The notes beneath the pieces were generated by a model, which saw only the letters and a list, made by a program, of their open reading frames with translations, was not told the origin of the DNA and did not search any database. The position numbers and the translations under genes were made by a program. Source: Rhizobium sp. (lineage in GTDB: Bacteria; Pseudomonadota; Alphaproteobacteria; Rhizobiales; Rhizobiaceae). From it: 32,638 bases of DNA. This document shows, piece by piece, positions 23,024-31,368 of the stretch (the stretch's first letter is position 1; the number at the start of each line of letters is the position of its first letter). The stretch lies in the NCBI GenBank assembly GCA_003527225.1, contig DPXQ01000064.1:1-32638 (forward strand), given 5' to 3'.

Positions 23024-23292
23024 TTGCTGATTGCTGGCTTACAGCATCGTTGTGCGAGAGTTGCCGATGGGATGTATCGATCTGATGGTAACTAACAGTA
23101 GAGTTGTGCTCGTCAGCTCCTGCTGCTCGCGGTCAACACCCCAATTGACGGCCTCCCAAGCCTACGCGGTGCCTGCGACACCTAACTTTTTATTTTTCGC
23201 CACTTAGGTTGCCGCGGGTCCGACATCTACCCAAAAGTCGGTGCGCATGCTCAGTTTCCGCTTGAAAAACCAGTGGCTTCTCCTCTACCTTA
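23024..23292. other. Intergenic stretch before the FMN riboswitch
   Basis: No gene is visible. ACCTAA and TTAGGT near 23180-23210 flank a T-rich stretch and could form a small hairpin ending the dhaL transcript. TTGAAA at 23262-23267 and TACCTT at 23286-23291 (18-base spacing) are a possible promoter for the riboswitch and ribB. Confidence 0.4.
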
Positions 23293-23438
23293 GGGCCGTT
23301 CTCAGGGCGGGGTGAAATTCCCCACCGGCGGTATCCGGCTTTGCCGGGAGCCCGCGAGCGCTTTCACCTCGGTGAAAGGCAGCAGATCCGGTGCGATGCC
23401 GGAGCCGACGGTTAGAGTCCGGATGAAAGAGAGCATCG
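23293..23438 (+). ncRNA. FMN riboswitch (RFN element) upstream of ribB
   Basis: The conserved RFN blocks appear in order: TCTCAGGGCGGGGTGAAATT, CCCCACCGGCGGTA, GCCCGCGAGCG, GGCAGCAGATCCGGTG, CCGGAGCCGACGGTTAGAGT and CCGGATGAAAGAGAGCA. The element binds flavin mononucleotide and turns off the gene downstream. In the 118 bases before the ribB start, CTCCCC (23449-23454) and GGGGAG (23460-23465) form a hairpin, and a second one (GCCGTGAG with CTCACG) ends close to the ribosome binding site. Control of translation start is therefore plausible. Confidence 0.95.
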
Positions 23439-23555
23439 GCTATTGCGGCTCCCCACGCAGGGGAGGCGCGTGTGCTGTGTTCGCCCAAGGGATGGAATGG
23501 CGGCCGTGAGGTCGTGTTTTGGCCGCTCACGCGGCAACCCTTGAAAGGCACTGGA

Positions 23556-24194
23556 ATGTCACTATCGAAAATTGAAGATGCATTGGAGACCCTCGCGCGC
23601 GGGGGCATGGTTGTCGTTGTCGACGACGAGAACCGCGAGAATGAAGGCGACATCATCGTTGCTTCCGATCATGTGACGGCGGACAGCATCGCATTCATGA
23701 TGAAACATGCGCGCGGGCTGGTGTGCATTGCCATAAAAGGCGAGCGTCTCGACGCGCTCGATATTCCGCTGATGGTCCCGAACAATACGGAATATCTGAA
23801 GACCGCCTTCACGGTCTCGGTGGATTACATCCAGGGGACGACCACAGGGATCTCGGCTGCCGATCGCGCGGCCACAGTGCGCGCCCTGATGGACGAGGCA
23901 TCGCAGCCACAGGACTTTGCACGCCCTGGACACATCTTTCCCTTGCGCGCGCATCCTGACGGCGTCCTCGGCCGGCCCGGGCACACGGAAGCTGCTGTCG
24001 ACCTCGCCAGGCTGATCGGCGCCAAACCGTCGGGCGTGATCTGCGAAGTCGCCAACGATGACGGCACCATGGCACGCCTGCCCGACCTCATCGAGTTCTG
24101 CAAGCTGCATGGCCTGCCGCTTATCTCGATCGAGGACCTGATCCGCTACAGGATTGTAGGCCGGGAAGCGTCTCAGTCACCCGTTGCGGCCTAA
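23556..24194 (+). CDS. ribB: 3,4-dihydroxy-2-butanone-4-phosphate synthase
   Basis: A single-domain RibB of 212 residues from ATG 23556. The acidic catalytic loop DDENRENEGDIIVASDHVTA is at about residues 27-46, and ARGLVCIAIKGERL, YIQGTTTGISAADRAATVRA, RPGHIFPLRAHPDGVL and RPGHTEAAVDLARLIG are all conserved. It makes 3,4-dihydroxy-2-butanone 4-phosphate and formate from ribulose 5-phosphate for riboflavin synthesis. There is no RibA (GTP cyclohydrolase II) domain. The FMN riboswitch directly upstream confirms the role. An earlier in-frame start at 23472 lies inside the leader and is rejected. Its place beside a tetrose locus may be chance, although its product is itself a four-carbon ketose phosphate. 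Confidence 0.93.
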   Translation: MSLSKIEDALETLARGGMVVVVDDENRENEGDIIVASDHVTADSIAFMMKHARGLVCIAIKGERLDALDIPLMVPNNTEYLKTAFTVSVDYIQGTTTGISAADRAATVRALMDEASQPQDFARPGHIFPLRAHPDGVLGRPGHTEAAVDLARLIGAKPSGVICEVANDDGTMARLPDLIEFCKLHGLPLISIEDLIRYRIVGREASQSPVAA

Positions 24195-24421
24195 CGGCTA
24201 CGGGTGCCTGGGCATGCGGCGGAGGGGTGTCTTTTGCCACACTATACAGCTTGTGTACTTCAGGATGTAGTGATCTTCCTAAGCGACGTCAGTGTTTCTC
24301 GCGCTGGCGTCGGCGCGCTTGCCGTAGCCATTGACGTTGGTGAGAGCGGCGCGGCACGAGATACAGGCCTCAAATCCGGTAGTATGTCGGCTGGCAGGAC
24401 GCCTTTCCTTCGTGAATAGGT
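24195..24421. other. Gap between ribB and the truncated ATPase
   Basis: No gene, repeat or clear hairpin is seen in these 227 bases. Together with the foreign tail of the ATPase frame (24422 to about 24555), this stretch separates the ribB block from the right-hand module and probably comes from a third source. Confidence 0.4.
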
Positions 24422-25858
24422 TTAAGTACTGTGGTGAGGGTAGACGAACTGGTTTGTCGTCAGCGCCACTACCGCATTCGTTGTGATGGAGATTTCTTCT
24501 GCGAGACCGGGCTGGAAATCATCGAGTCGTCTTTGCGTAAATGAACCGACCCCTTGGAACGGTTCGTCGAGCAGCAGAAGTCGCGCCGGCTCCGCCTGCC
24601 AGCGCGCCAGAACGACCTTCTGCTGGTTGCCGCCCGACAGCGCGGTGAGCGGCACGTCGCGCGACTGCGCCTTTATGCCGAAGATGGAAATGGCATTGTC
24701 GGCAACCCGGCTCTCCTGGCCGATGGGCAGCAGGCCGCTCGGGCGCCAGCGCCGGAGAAACGGAAAGCTGATCGTGCCGGCAACAGAGGCGAAGGGCACG
24801 GACGAAGGGAAGAACGATGTCCGCCAGCGGTCTTCCCCGGCATAGAACACGCCTGACGCGATCGACTGGGCGGGACCGGAAGGGCGCCAGGGCTGGCCCT
24901 CGAGCGCCATCTCGCCCTCCGCGAGGGGCCAGAGCCCGAAGATCGCTCCCGCGAGCGCGCTCTTGCCGGAACCGAGCGGGCCGGTGATCGCGACGATCTC
25001 GCCTGCGCCGACATCGAGATCGAAGGTATCCTCGCGTTTCTTCAGGCGGGCATTCCTGATCGTAAAGATCGGCGGCCCATATCCTGCCGATCTTGGCCGC
25101 GCGGTCGGCAGGTCGTGGCCGATCATGGCGCGGATGGCTGCGCCGATCTCGACGGGGCGTTCGAAATTCGCGGAAATCCGGCCGTCGCGCAGGACGACGA
25201 CGCGGTCGGCAAGCCGGCGGATGTCAGCGGTCTTGTGCGAGACGTAGATGATCGCGACGCCGCTTGCCCGTAAGCCCTCGATGACCCGGAAGAGCGTCTC
25301 CGTCTCGATGGCGGAAAGGCTGGCTGTCGGCTCGTCGAACAACATGACCGTCGGGCGATGGCTGACCGCGCGCGCAATGGCGATCAACTGCTGGTCCGCC
25401 AGCGAAACGTCGGCGAGCTGCGCATTGAGGTCGATGTCGAGGCCGATGCGTTCGGCCCGCTCCTGCGCGCGCCGGCGTATATCGGCAGGCGTGGCGATCA
25501 GCGGACCGGTGCCGGTGCAGAAGAGATCGAGCAGCAGGTTTTCCGCGACGCTGAGTGTGGGCACGCCGACATCGGCGATGGACTGGTGAACGGCCACGAT
25601 GCCGCATCCCTGCGCCTCCGCAGGCGATGTGATGTCGACCTTTCGACCCTCGATTTCGACCGAGCCGGTGTCAGCCTTCTGGATGCCGCAGAGGATCTTG
25701 ATAAGCGTCGATTTGCCTGCGCCGTTGGCCCCCATAAGGGCGACGATCTCTCCGGCATGCACGTCCATGTCCGCGGAGCTCAACGCACGTGTCGGTCCAT
25801 AGGATTTGCTGACCGAGCGCAGCCGCAGGGCGGGCGGGACAGGCTGCAATGCCTTCAT
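24422..25858 (-). pseudogene. Sugar ABC transporter ATPase (RbsA type), C-terminus lost at a junction
   Basis: From ATG 25858 (GGAAGGA upstream; an in-frame TTG at 25864 is less likely) this is a two-domain RbsA-type ATPase. Domain one has GANGAGKST, VSLADQQLIAIARA and VMLFDEPTAS. Domain two has GPLGSGKSALAG, LSGGNQQKVVLARW and LLLDEPFQGVG. Right after the second Walker B the family sequence ends, where Asp and about 45 more residues including the H-loop are expected. It is replaced by SFTQRRLDDFQPGLAEEISI and TTNAVVALTTNQFVYPHHST, which belongs to no ATPase I know. No permease gene follows. I infer that a recombination near 24555 removed the 3' end and the rest of the operon. The protein, 478 residues as read, is probably inactive in its second domain. 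Confidence 0.75.
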
Positions 25859-25922
25859 TTTCAAGGTATCCTTCCAGAGCGTCTAGACCCTTCGAACCTA
25901 GAAGGCGCATCGCGTCAGGATA

Positions 25923-25953
25923 AGAAATAATCTACTATTTTTGTAGAAATAAT
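25923..25953. promoter_or_regulatory. Direct repeat and small palindrome in the ATPase/SorC divergent region
   Basis: AGAAATAAT occurs at 25923-25931 and again at 25945-25953, exactly 22 bases apart (two helical turns). Between them TCTAC-TATTTTT-GTAGA is a 5-bp inverted repeat. The AT-rich block stands out in the 217-base divergent region between the ATPase and the SorC gene. It is a good candidate binding site for the tetrameric SorC protein at 26076. Confidence 0.5.
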
Positions 25954-26075
25954 TGATTTTGGCTTTCGCCAATTTTCGAATTCCCACGCCCGGACAGGGG
26001 TCATCGGCTTCGATCCGGTTGCCCACAACATCCGAAGTGGGTATCGAAAATCAAAACACGGGAACGGAATGCCGA

Positions 26076-27032
26076 ATGACGGAAGAATGGGGACAAATTG
26101 ACGACGACCTGGAGCGCGCGCGCGTCGCCTGGCTCTACTTTATCGGCGGGCAGACCCAGCAGGAAATCGCCCAGCGCATGAACATCACGCGGCTGAAGGT
26201 CAACAAGATCATCGGCCAGGTGCGTGAATCCGGCAGCGTCCAGGTCAATGTCAGCCTTCCCTTGACCGACTGCATCGAGCTGGCCGAAAAGGTATCGGCC
26301 CGCTACGGTCTGGCGGACGCCGTCGTCGTGCCCGATCTGGACGACTATCTCGAGCAGAAGCGGGTCATCGGCGAGGCGGCCGGGACGCTTGCAAGCGAAC
26401 TGGTCGAAGATCGCGACATGGGTGTGGGCATCGGCTCGGGACGGACCTTGAGCTTCGCCGTGCGAACGCTCCGTGCGCGGCCCAAATCGGAAAGCTGGGT
26501 CGTGGGGCTGACCGGCGGCGTCACCAGCGGGTCTGCCACCAACACCTTCGAGGTGGCGACGGCCTTTGCCCGTGCGCTCGGCGTCGAATGTCACTACCTG
26601 ACGGCACCGATCTATTGCGCCAATCCCGAAAGCCGCAATGCCCTCTTGCTCAACGACGAATTGACGGATGTTCTGGCGCGCACGGAGATCGCCGATATCG
26701 GCATCGTCTCCTGCGGGGCGCTGACGCAGGATACGTCGCTCACCCAGATCCGCGTCGTGAAGGACAATCTCGATACGGTGCTGAAGCGCGGTGCCGTCGG
26801 GGAGTTCATGGGATGGTTTCTCGATGCGCGCGGCCAGGCGATCGATCATTTCCTGAACGATTCGATCATCGCGCTTCCGCCCGACAAGCTGAAACTCAAG
26901 CCGATTTCCGTGTTGGTTTCAGGCGGCATCCGCAAGATCCCGATCATCCGGGCTGTCCTGCGCGCCGGTTACGTCAACCGGCTGGTCACCAATGAAGGTG
27001 TCGCGCGGGCCTTGCTGCAAGGCCCGCGCTGA
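26076..27032 (+). CDS. SorC-family sugar-binding transcriptional regulator
   Basis: A complete 318-residue SorC/DeoR-C regulator from ATG 26076 with GGAACGGA upstream. The HTH lies at about residues 18-55 (VAWLYFIGGQTQQEIAQRMN, then ITRLKVNKIIGQV). The sensor domain shows GIGSGRTLSFAVR, GLTGGVTSGSATN, GIVSCGALTQDTS, GAVGEFMGWFLDARG and LVSGGIRKIPIIRAVLRAGY. These proteins sense a phosphorylated sugar and switch their target operons. It diverges from the truncated ATPase gene and converges on the DhaK-DhaL kinase gene with only 6 bases between stops, so it likely controls one or both neighbouring operons. A 12-bp hairpin covers its last codons. The upstream TTG/GTG-type starts from 25953 lie in the control region and are rejected. 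Confidence 0.9.
   Translation: MTEEWGQIDDDLERARVAWLYFIGGQTQQEIAQRMNITRLKVNKIIGQVRESGSVQVNVSLPLTDCIELAEKVSARYGLADAVVVPDLDDYLEQKRVIGEAAGTLASELVEDRDMGVGIGSGRTLSFAVRTLRARPKSESWVVGLTGGVTSGSATNTFEVATAFARALGVECHYLTAPIYCANPESRNALLLNDELTDVLARTEIADIGIVSCGALTQDTSLTQIRVVKDNLDTVLKRGAVGEFMGWFLDARGQAIDHFLNDSIIALPPDKLKLKPISVLVSGGIRKIPIIRAVLRAGYVNRLVTNEGVARALLQGPR
27003..27029. terminator. 12-bp perfect hairpin at the end of the SorC gene
   Basis: GCGCGGGCCTTG (27003-27014) and CAAGGCCCGCGC (27018-27029) pair perfectly around CTG, directly before the TGA at 27030-27032. It sits at the meeting point of two convergent genes and could end both transcripts, although no T-run follows in either direction. Confidence 0.55.
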
Positions 27033-27038
27033 GATCGT

Positions 27039-28805
27039 TCAGCCAAGCGCCTTTTCAAGCGCCGCCGTCATCGCGCGCAGCGTGACGAAAGTCGAGGCAG
27101 CACCGGGGTCGATATGGCCGACGGAGCGTTCGCCGAGCTTGGCGGAACGGCCACGGCGTGATTCAAGGGCGGCCGTCGCCTTCATGCCGGCTTCGCCGCC
27201 ATCGCGTGCAGCGGTCAGAGCCTCAAGCGAGGAACCGCCATTTGCTGCGACCTTTGCGGCGGCTTCGACGGCCGGCACCCAGGCGTCGATCATCGTCTTG
27301 TCACCGGGCTCTGCGCGGCCGCGATCGCGAATGCCCTGGCAGGCGGCACTCAGCCATTCCGCCATGCCGGCACCGTCGAGGTTGAGGCGGTTGCTGACGG
27401 CCGTGCCGGCGCGCAGGAAAGCGGTGGCATAGAGCGGACCCGAGGAGGCGCCGACCGCATCCAGAAACGCCTTGGCCATACGCTTGCAGATGGATTCGAT
27501 CGTCTCGTCGTCCTGCGCGTCTTCAAGCGCGTGCTGCACGGCCTTCCAGCCGATTTCCATCGTCACACCATGGTCGCCATCGCCGATCACGCCGTCGAGC
27601 TCGGAAAGCCAGTTCTTTTCGGCGATCATCTGCTCGCCGACGGTGTGCATCATCGTCTTGAAGATCGCCGGCGTCACGTCGCCCTCGATGATGAGCACGC
27701 GGGGCTTTTCCTGCGTCACTGCCGCATTTTCGGCGACCTTGACGGCCTTGCGGCTGCGTGTCGCGATGTCTTCGGTCTTCTCGAAGGCGCCGACGACGAG
27801 TGCGGGCGTGCGGCAGGGATGGTCGAGCAGCGCCTGCAGCGTCTCGTCGAGCCTGATCAGCGTGACCGACGCGCCGGCCATTTCCAGCGATGTGGCATAT
27901 TCCCCGACCCAGGAGGCATGGATCTCGATGCCGAGCCCGTCGAGGCGTTGCTTGACGCGGCGGAAGATGACGTAAAGTTCGATCTGCGAGGTGGCGCCGA
28001 GGCCGTTGACCAGCACGGCAACCCGCTCGCCGGCCTTGACCGCGAGCTCCTTCAGGACGTTGTCGACCAGTTCGTCTGTGACGTCATCGGCCGTCGCCAG
28101 CTTCTGGCGGCGGATACCGGGCTCGCCATGAATGCCCATGCCGATTTCCATCTCGTCGTCGCCGATGGTGAAGTTGGGCTTGCCGGTCTGCGGCAGCGAG
28201 CAGGGGCTGAGCGCGACGCCCATGGAGCGGGTCGCGTCATTCGCCGCTTGCGCCAGTGCTTCCACGCGGGCCAGCGGTTCGCCGAGATCGGCGGCCGCAC
28301 CGGCGATCTTAAAGACGAAGAAATCGCCGGCAATGCCACGGCGTTCGGACTTGCGTTCGACCGGAGCGGAGGCGACGTCATCGGCGACCGCTACATGACG
28401 CACCGGAATGCCGGCCTGTTCCAGTTCTTCGGCCGCCATGGTGAAGTTGAGCACGTCGCCGGTATAGTTGCCATAGAGCATCACGACGCCGACGCCGCCA
28501 TCGACGGCGCGGGCCGCTTCGACGATGTGCGACGGGGACGGTGAGGCGAAGACGTTTCCGACAGCGGCGGCATCGGCCAGGCCGCGCCCGACATAGCCTG
28601 CAAAGGCCGGCTCATGGCCCGAGCCGCCGCCGACGACGACGCCGACCTTGCCGTCGCGCGGACTATCGACCGCGACCACCGCGCGGCCGGTTTCGCCTTC
28701 GACGCGCAGCATGTCGGGATGCGCCCCGACCATGCCTTCGATCAGCTCCGCGATGATGTCTTCCGGCGCGTTGATCAGTTTCTTGGTTTTGACTTCCTGG
28801 TTCAT
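27039..28805 (-). CDS. Single-chain DhaK-DhaL ketose kinase (copy 4)
   Basis: A 588-residue kinase with both domains in one chain. The DhaK part (about residues 1-345) has GGGSGHEPAF and GMGIHGEPG with the substrate His. After a linker, the DhaL part (from about 385) has VIGDGDHGVTMEIGW, GASSGPLYATAF, GDKTMIDAWVPAVEAA and GERSVGHIDPGAAST. ATP-dependent dihydroxyacetone kinases of Citrobacter and eukaryotes, and the erythrulose kinases of mycobacterial tetritol pathways, share this layout. It is the last gene of the minus-strand operon binding protein, ATPase, permease, kinase, so it should phosphorylate the imported sugar or its oxidised form. ATG 28805 is chosen; an upstream in-frame TTG-type extension to 28988 lies inside the permease gene. 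The operon has no dehydrogenase, so a ketose such as dihydroxyacetone or erythrulose may be imported directly. Confidence 0.92.
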   Translation of the reverse strand: MNQEVKTKKLINAPEDIIAELIEGMVGAHPDMLRVEGETGRAVVAVDSPRDGKVGVVVGGGSGHEPAFAGYVGRGLADAAAVGNVFASPSPSHIVEAARAVDGGVGVVMLYGNYTGDVLNFTMAAEELEQAGIPVRHVAVADDVASAPVERKSERRGIAGDFFVFKIAGAAADLGEPLARVEALAQAANDATRSMGVALSPCSLPQTGKPNFTIGDDEMEIGMGIHGEPGIRRQKLATADDVTDELVDNVLKELAVKAGERVAVLVNGLGATSQIELYVIFRRVKQRLDGLGIEIHASWVGEYATSLEMAGASVTLIRLDETLQALLDHPCRTPALVVGAFEKTEDIATRSRKAVKVAENAAVTQEKPRVLIIEGDVTPAIFKTMMHTVGEQMIAEKNWLSELDGVIGDGDHGVTMEIGWKAVQHALEDAQDDETIESICKRMAKAFLDAVGASSGPLYATAFLRAGTAVSNRLNLDGAGMAEWLSAACQGIRDRGRAEPGDKTMIDAWVPAVEAAAKVAANGGSSLEALTAARDGGEAGMKATAALESRRGRSAKLGERSVGHIDPGAASTFVTLRAMTAALEKALG

Positions 28806-28842
28806 TCTGTTTTCTTTCGTCAGATCGATGCAGCCGGATGCG

Positions 28843-29805
28843 TCAAGCGTCGCGACGGAGATAGCGGCGGGAAATGGCGTCGAAGGAAATGGCGAGCACG
28901 ACGATCGCACCCGAGACGATGCCCTGCCAGTAGGGCGAGACGCCGAAGAGCACGATGATGTTCTCGATGATGGCGATGATGCCCGCACCGAAGATCGCGC
29001 CGATCGGGCTGCCGATGCCGCCGGTCGTGGCGACGCCGCCGATGACCGAGGCCGCGATGGGCGCCAGCACCCAGGTTTCGCCGATCGAGGGCTGCGCGGT
29101 GCCGAGCCGGGCGACCATCAGGACGCCTGCGAGTGCGGCAATCGCGCCGGCGGCGACGAAGACGAGAAGGCGGACCTTGTCGACCTTGATGCCCAGCATG
29201 CGGGCGCCGGCCTGATTGTTGCCGATTGCGTACATGTAGCGGCCGAACGGCGTTTTCAGCATCACGAAGGTGGCGACGGCGAGCGCGACGAGCATGATGA
29301 CGAAGGGAACGGGCATGCCGAGGAAATCGCCGCGGCCGAGATACTGCACATCCTTCGGAATGCCGGTGATCGCCACGCCGCGGGTGAGCACGAGGTTCGC
29401 GCCGCCGAAGATGCCGGCCGTGCCGATCGTCAGAACCAGCGAGTGAAGGCGCAGCACCGTCACCAGCAGGCCGTTGAGAAGGCCGAGACATGCGCCGAGC
29501 AGGATGGCGAGAAGCATCGCCGAATAGGGCTCGAGACCGAGGCGCACCACCAGGATGCCGGAGATAACGCCGCACAGGCCGCCGATTACGCCGAGCGACA
29601 GGTCGAGTTCGCCAAGCACCATCAGCATGGATTGCGCGATGGTGATGAGGCCGACGAAGGCCAGGCCGCGCGCGATGACCGAGAGGTTGTAGGGCGTGAG
29701 GAAATAGGGCGAGATCAGTGCGGAAAGTGTGAAGATGACGGCGAGCGCGACGAAGACACCGGCAAGCGGGCTGCGCGACAGGAGTGCCAGGGGTTTAGTT
29801 TGCAT
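28843..29805 (-). CDS. Sugar ABC transporter permease (RbsC type), second module
   Basis: A 320-residue RbsC-class inner-membrane permease. Hydrophobic helices alternate with family blocks: LTIGTAGIFGGANLVLTRGV, YMYAIGNNQAGARMLGIKVD, VIGGVATTGGIGSPIGAIFG and a C-terminal YWQGIVSGAIVVLAISFD. The ATG at 29805 has GGAGG at 29816-29820 and overlaps the end of the ATPase gene by 11 bases, so the two are translationally coupled. An upstream ATG at 29826 would add seven basic residues and has no better ribosome site. It is only distantly similar to the permease at 15467. Confidence 0.9.
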   Translation of the reverse strand: MQTKPLALLSRSPLAGVFVALAVIFTLSALISPYFLTPYNLSVIARGLAFVGLITIAQSMLMVLGELDLSLGVIGGLCGVISGILVVRLGLEPYSAMLLAILLGACLGLLNGLLVTVLRLHSLVLTIGTAGIFGGANLVLTRGVAITGIPKDVQYLGRGDFLGMPVPFVIMLVALAVATFVMLKTPFGRYMYAIGNNQAGARMLGIKVDKVRLLVFVAAGAIAALAGVLMVARLGTAQPSIGETWVLAPIAASVIGGVATTGGIGSPIGAIFGAGIIAIIENIIVLFGVSPYWQGIVSGAIVVLAISFDAISRRYLRRDA

Positions 29806-31294
29806 CGGCTTTCGCCTCCGTGCCAAAAATGGCGCCTACGAGTGTTTCATTGTTCGTGTCGGCGGTATCGAACGCGCCGGTGATGCGGCCATGGTGCATC
29901 GTGATGACGCGGCTTGCGCATTTCTTCAGTTCGTCGAGTTCCGAGGACACGAGGATGACGCCGACGCCCTCTTCCGCAAGACCCTTCATGATCCTGTAGA
30001 TCTCGGTCTTGGTGCGGATGTCGATGCCCTTGGTGGGTTCGTCGAAGATCAGCACGCGCGGCCTGGTCGCCATCGCCCGGCCGATGATGGCCTTCTGCTG
30101 GTTGCCGCCAGAGAGCTGCGAGATGCGCTTGCCCATGCCGGAGGTGCGAATACCGTAGTCGTCGATGATCTTCTGGACGGCCTCGCGCTCCCGTCCGCTG
30201 CTGATGCCAAGGGAACCCCTGGTCAGCGACAGGATGGAGATGCCGATATTCTCGCGCAGCGAAAGCAGCGGGAAGATGCCGTGATGCTTGCGCTCTTCCG
30301 AGAGGTACAGCATGCCGCCGTCGACGGAGGCGGATGTGTCGTTGAGCGCCCAGGGCTTGCCCTCGACCGTGACATTGCCGGCCTTGGCTTTCAGGAAGCC
30401 GAAGATCGTCTGCATGACCTCGGAACGGCCGGCGCCGACGAGGCCGGCAAAGCCCAGGATCTCGCCACGGCGCAGCTCGAAGCTCACATCGTGGAAACGG
30501 GCACCGGAAAGACCGCGAACGGCCATGATCGTATCCGTGACGGGGCCTTGCGGGCGGAAATGTTCGTCGAAGGCGATGTCGCGGCCGGACATGGCGCGGA
30601 TCAGGTCCGCCTCGGTGATGTCGGCGATCGCGCCGCTTTCGATCTTCTCGCCGTTGCGCAGCACCGTGTAATCGTCGCCGATGGAGAAGACCTCGTCCAT
30701 CTTGTGGCTGATAAACACGATGGCATGGTTGCGGTCGAGCAGGCCGCGGATGACCTTGAAGACCCGGTCGACCTCGACGCGCGTCAGCGATGACGTCGGC
30801 TCGTCGAGAATGAGGACCTTCATGTCGGCATTGGTGCAGGCGCGGGCGATCTGGAGCAGCTGCTGGTCGGAGACCGAGATGTTGGCGACCAGATCGCGCG
30901 GGTCGGCCTCGATACCGAAGCGCTCCAGATAGCCGCGGGCTTCCTCGACAAGCGCGCCGCGATTGACGAGCATCCCGCCGTGTCCCGTCCGGCTGAACGG
31001 CATGAACAGGTTTTCTGCGACACTCATCTGCGGGAAGAGATTGAGCTCCTGCGGCACGTAGGCGACGTTCTTGTAGAGCGTCGGATCGTCGACAGGATTG
31101 CGGCCGTCGATCAGGATATCGCCGCGCGAAGCCCTGTCGGTTCCAGTCAGGATTTTCACCAATGTGGATTTGCCCGCACCGTTCTCGCCTGCGAGAATAT
31201 GCGTACGGCCGAGTTCGATCTTGAGATCGACCCCATCGAGTGCGGTCACGCCGGGAAAATCCCTGCCAAGGCCGCGGGTTTCAAGATAAGCCAT
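29795..31294 (-). CDS. Sugar ABC transporter ATPase (RbsA type), second module
   Basis: A complete 499-residue tandem ATPase. Domain one has GENGAGKSTLVKIL, VSDQQLLQIARAC, VLILDEPTSSL and the switch FISHKMDEV. Domain two has FAGLVGAGRSE (degenerate P-loop, normal for the class), LSGGNQQKAIIGRAM, VLIFDEPTKGIDI and VILVSSELDEL. Start MAYLETRGLGRDFPGVTALD at 31294 is normal for the family. It pairs with the permease at 28843 and the binding protein at 31369. Unlike the ATPase at 24422 all its parts are present. Confidence 0.93.
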   Translation of the reverse strand: MAYLETRGLGRDFPGVTALDGVDLKIELGRTHILAGENGAGKSTLVKILTGTDRASRGDILIDGRNPVDDPTLYKNVAYVPQELNLFPQMSVAENLFMPFSRTGHGGMLVNRGALVEEARGYLERFGIEADPRDLVANISVSDQQLLQIARACTNADMKVLILDEPTSSLTRVEVDRVFKVIRGLLDRNHAIVFISHKMDEVFSIGDDYTVLRNGEKIESGAIADITEADLIRAMSGRDIAFDEHFRPQGPVTDTIMAVRGLSGARFHDVSFELRRGEILGFAGLVGAGRSEVMQTIFGFLKAKAGNVTVEGKPWALNDTSASVDGGMLYLSEERKHHGIFPLLSLRENIGISILSLTRGSLGISSGREREAVQKIIDDYGIRTSGMGKRISQLSGGNQQKAIIGRAMATRPRVLIFDEPTKGIDIRTKTEIYRIMKGLAEEGVGVILVSSELDELKKCASRVITMHHGRITGAFDTADTNNETLVGAIFGTEAKADAN

Positions 31295-31324
31295 GGGGCA
31301 CCTCAGCGCCTTTAAGAGATGGAA

Positions 31325-31347
31325 GAGGCGCGGGAAACCCGCGCCTC
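31325..31347 (-). terminator. Strong hairpin between binding-protein and ATPase genes
   Basis: GAGGCGCGGG and CCCGCGCCTC form a perfect 10-bp stem around a 3-base loop, 22 bases downstream of the binding-protein stop. In the direction of transcription it is followed by a pyrimidine-rich TTCCATCTCTT. Partial termination or mRNA protection here would favour high binding-protein levels over the membrane parts. Confidence 0.6.
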
Positions 31348-31368
31348 ATGGCGTCCGGTCCTGCCGGA

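Noticed and set aside
10551..28805. Possible DhaM (PTS-linked) subunit that would make the kinases PEP-dependent
   Set aside because: No DhaM, HPr or EI-like sequence is present; the DhaL subunits are expected to use ATP.
28648..29883. 411-residue plus-strand open frame opposite the permease
   Set aside because: Very rich in Asp, Glu, His and Arg, which is what the antisense of a membrane-protein gene gives; no motif seen.
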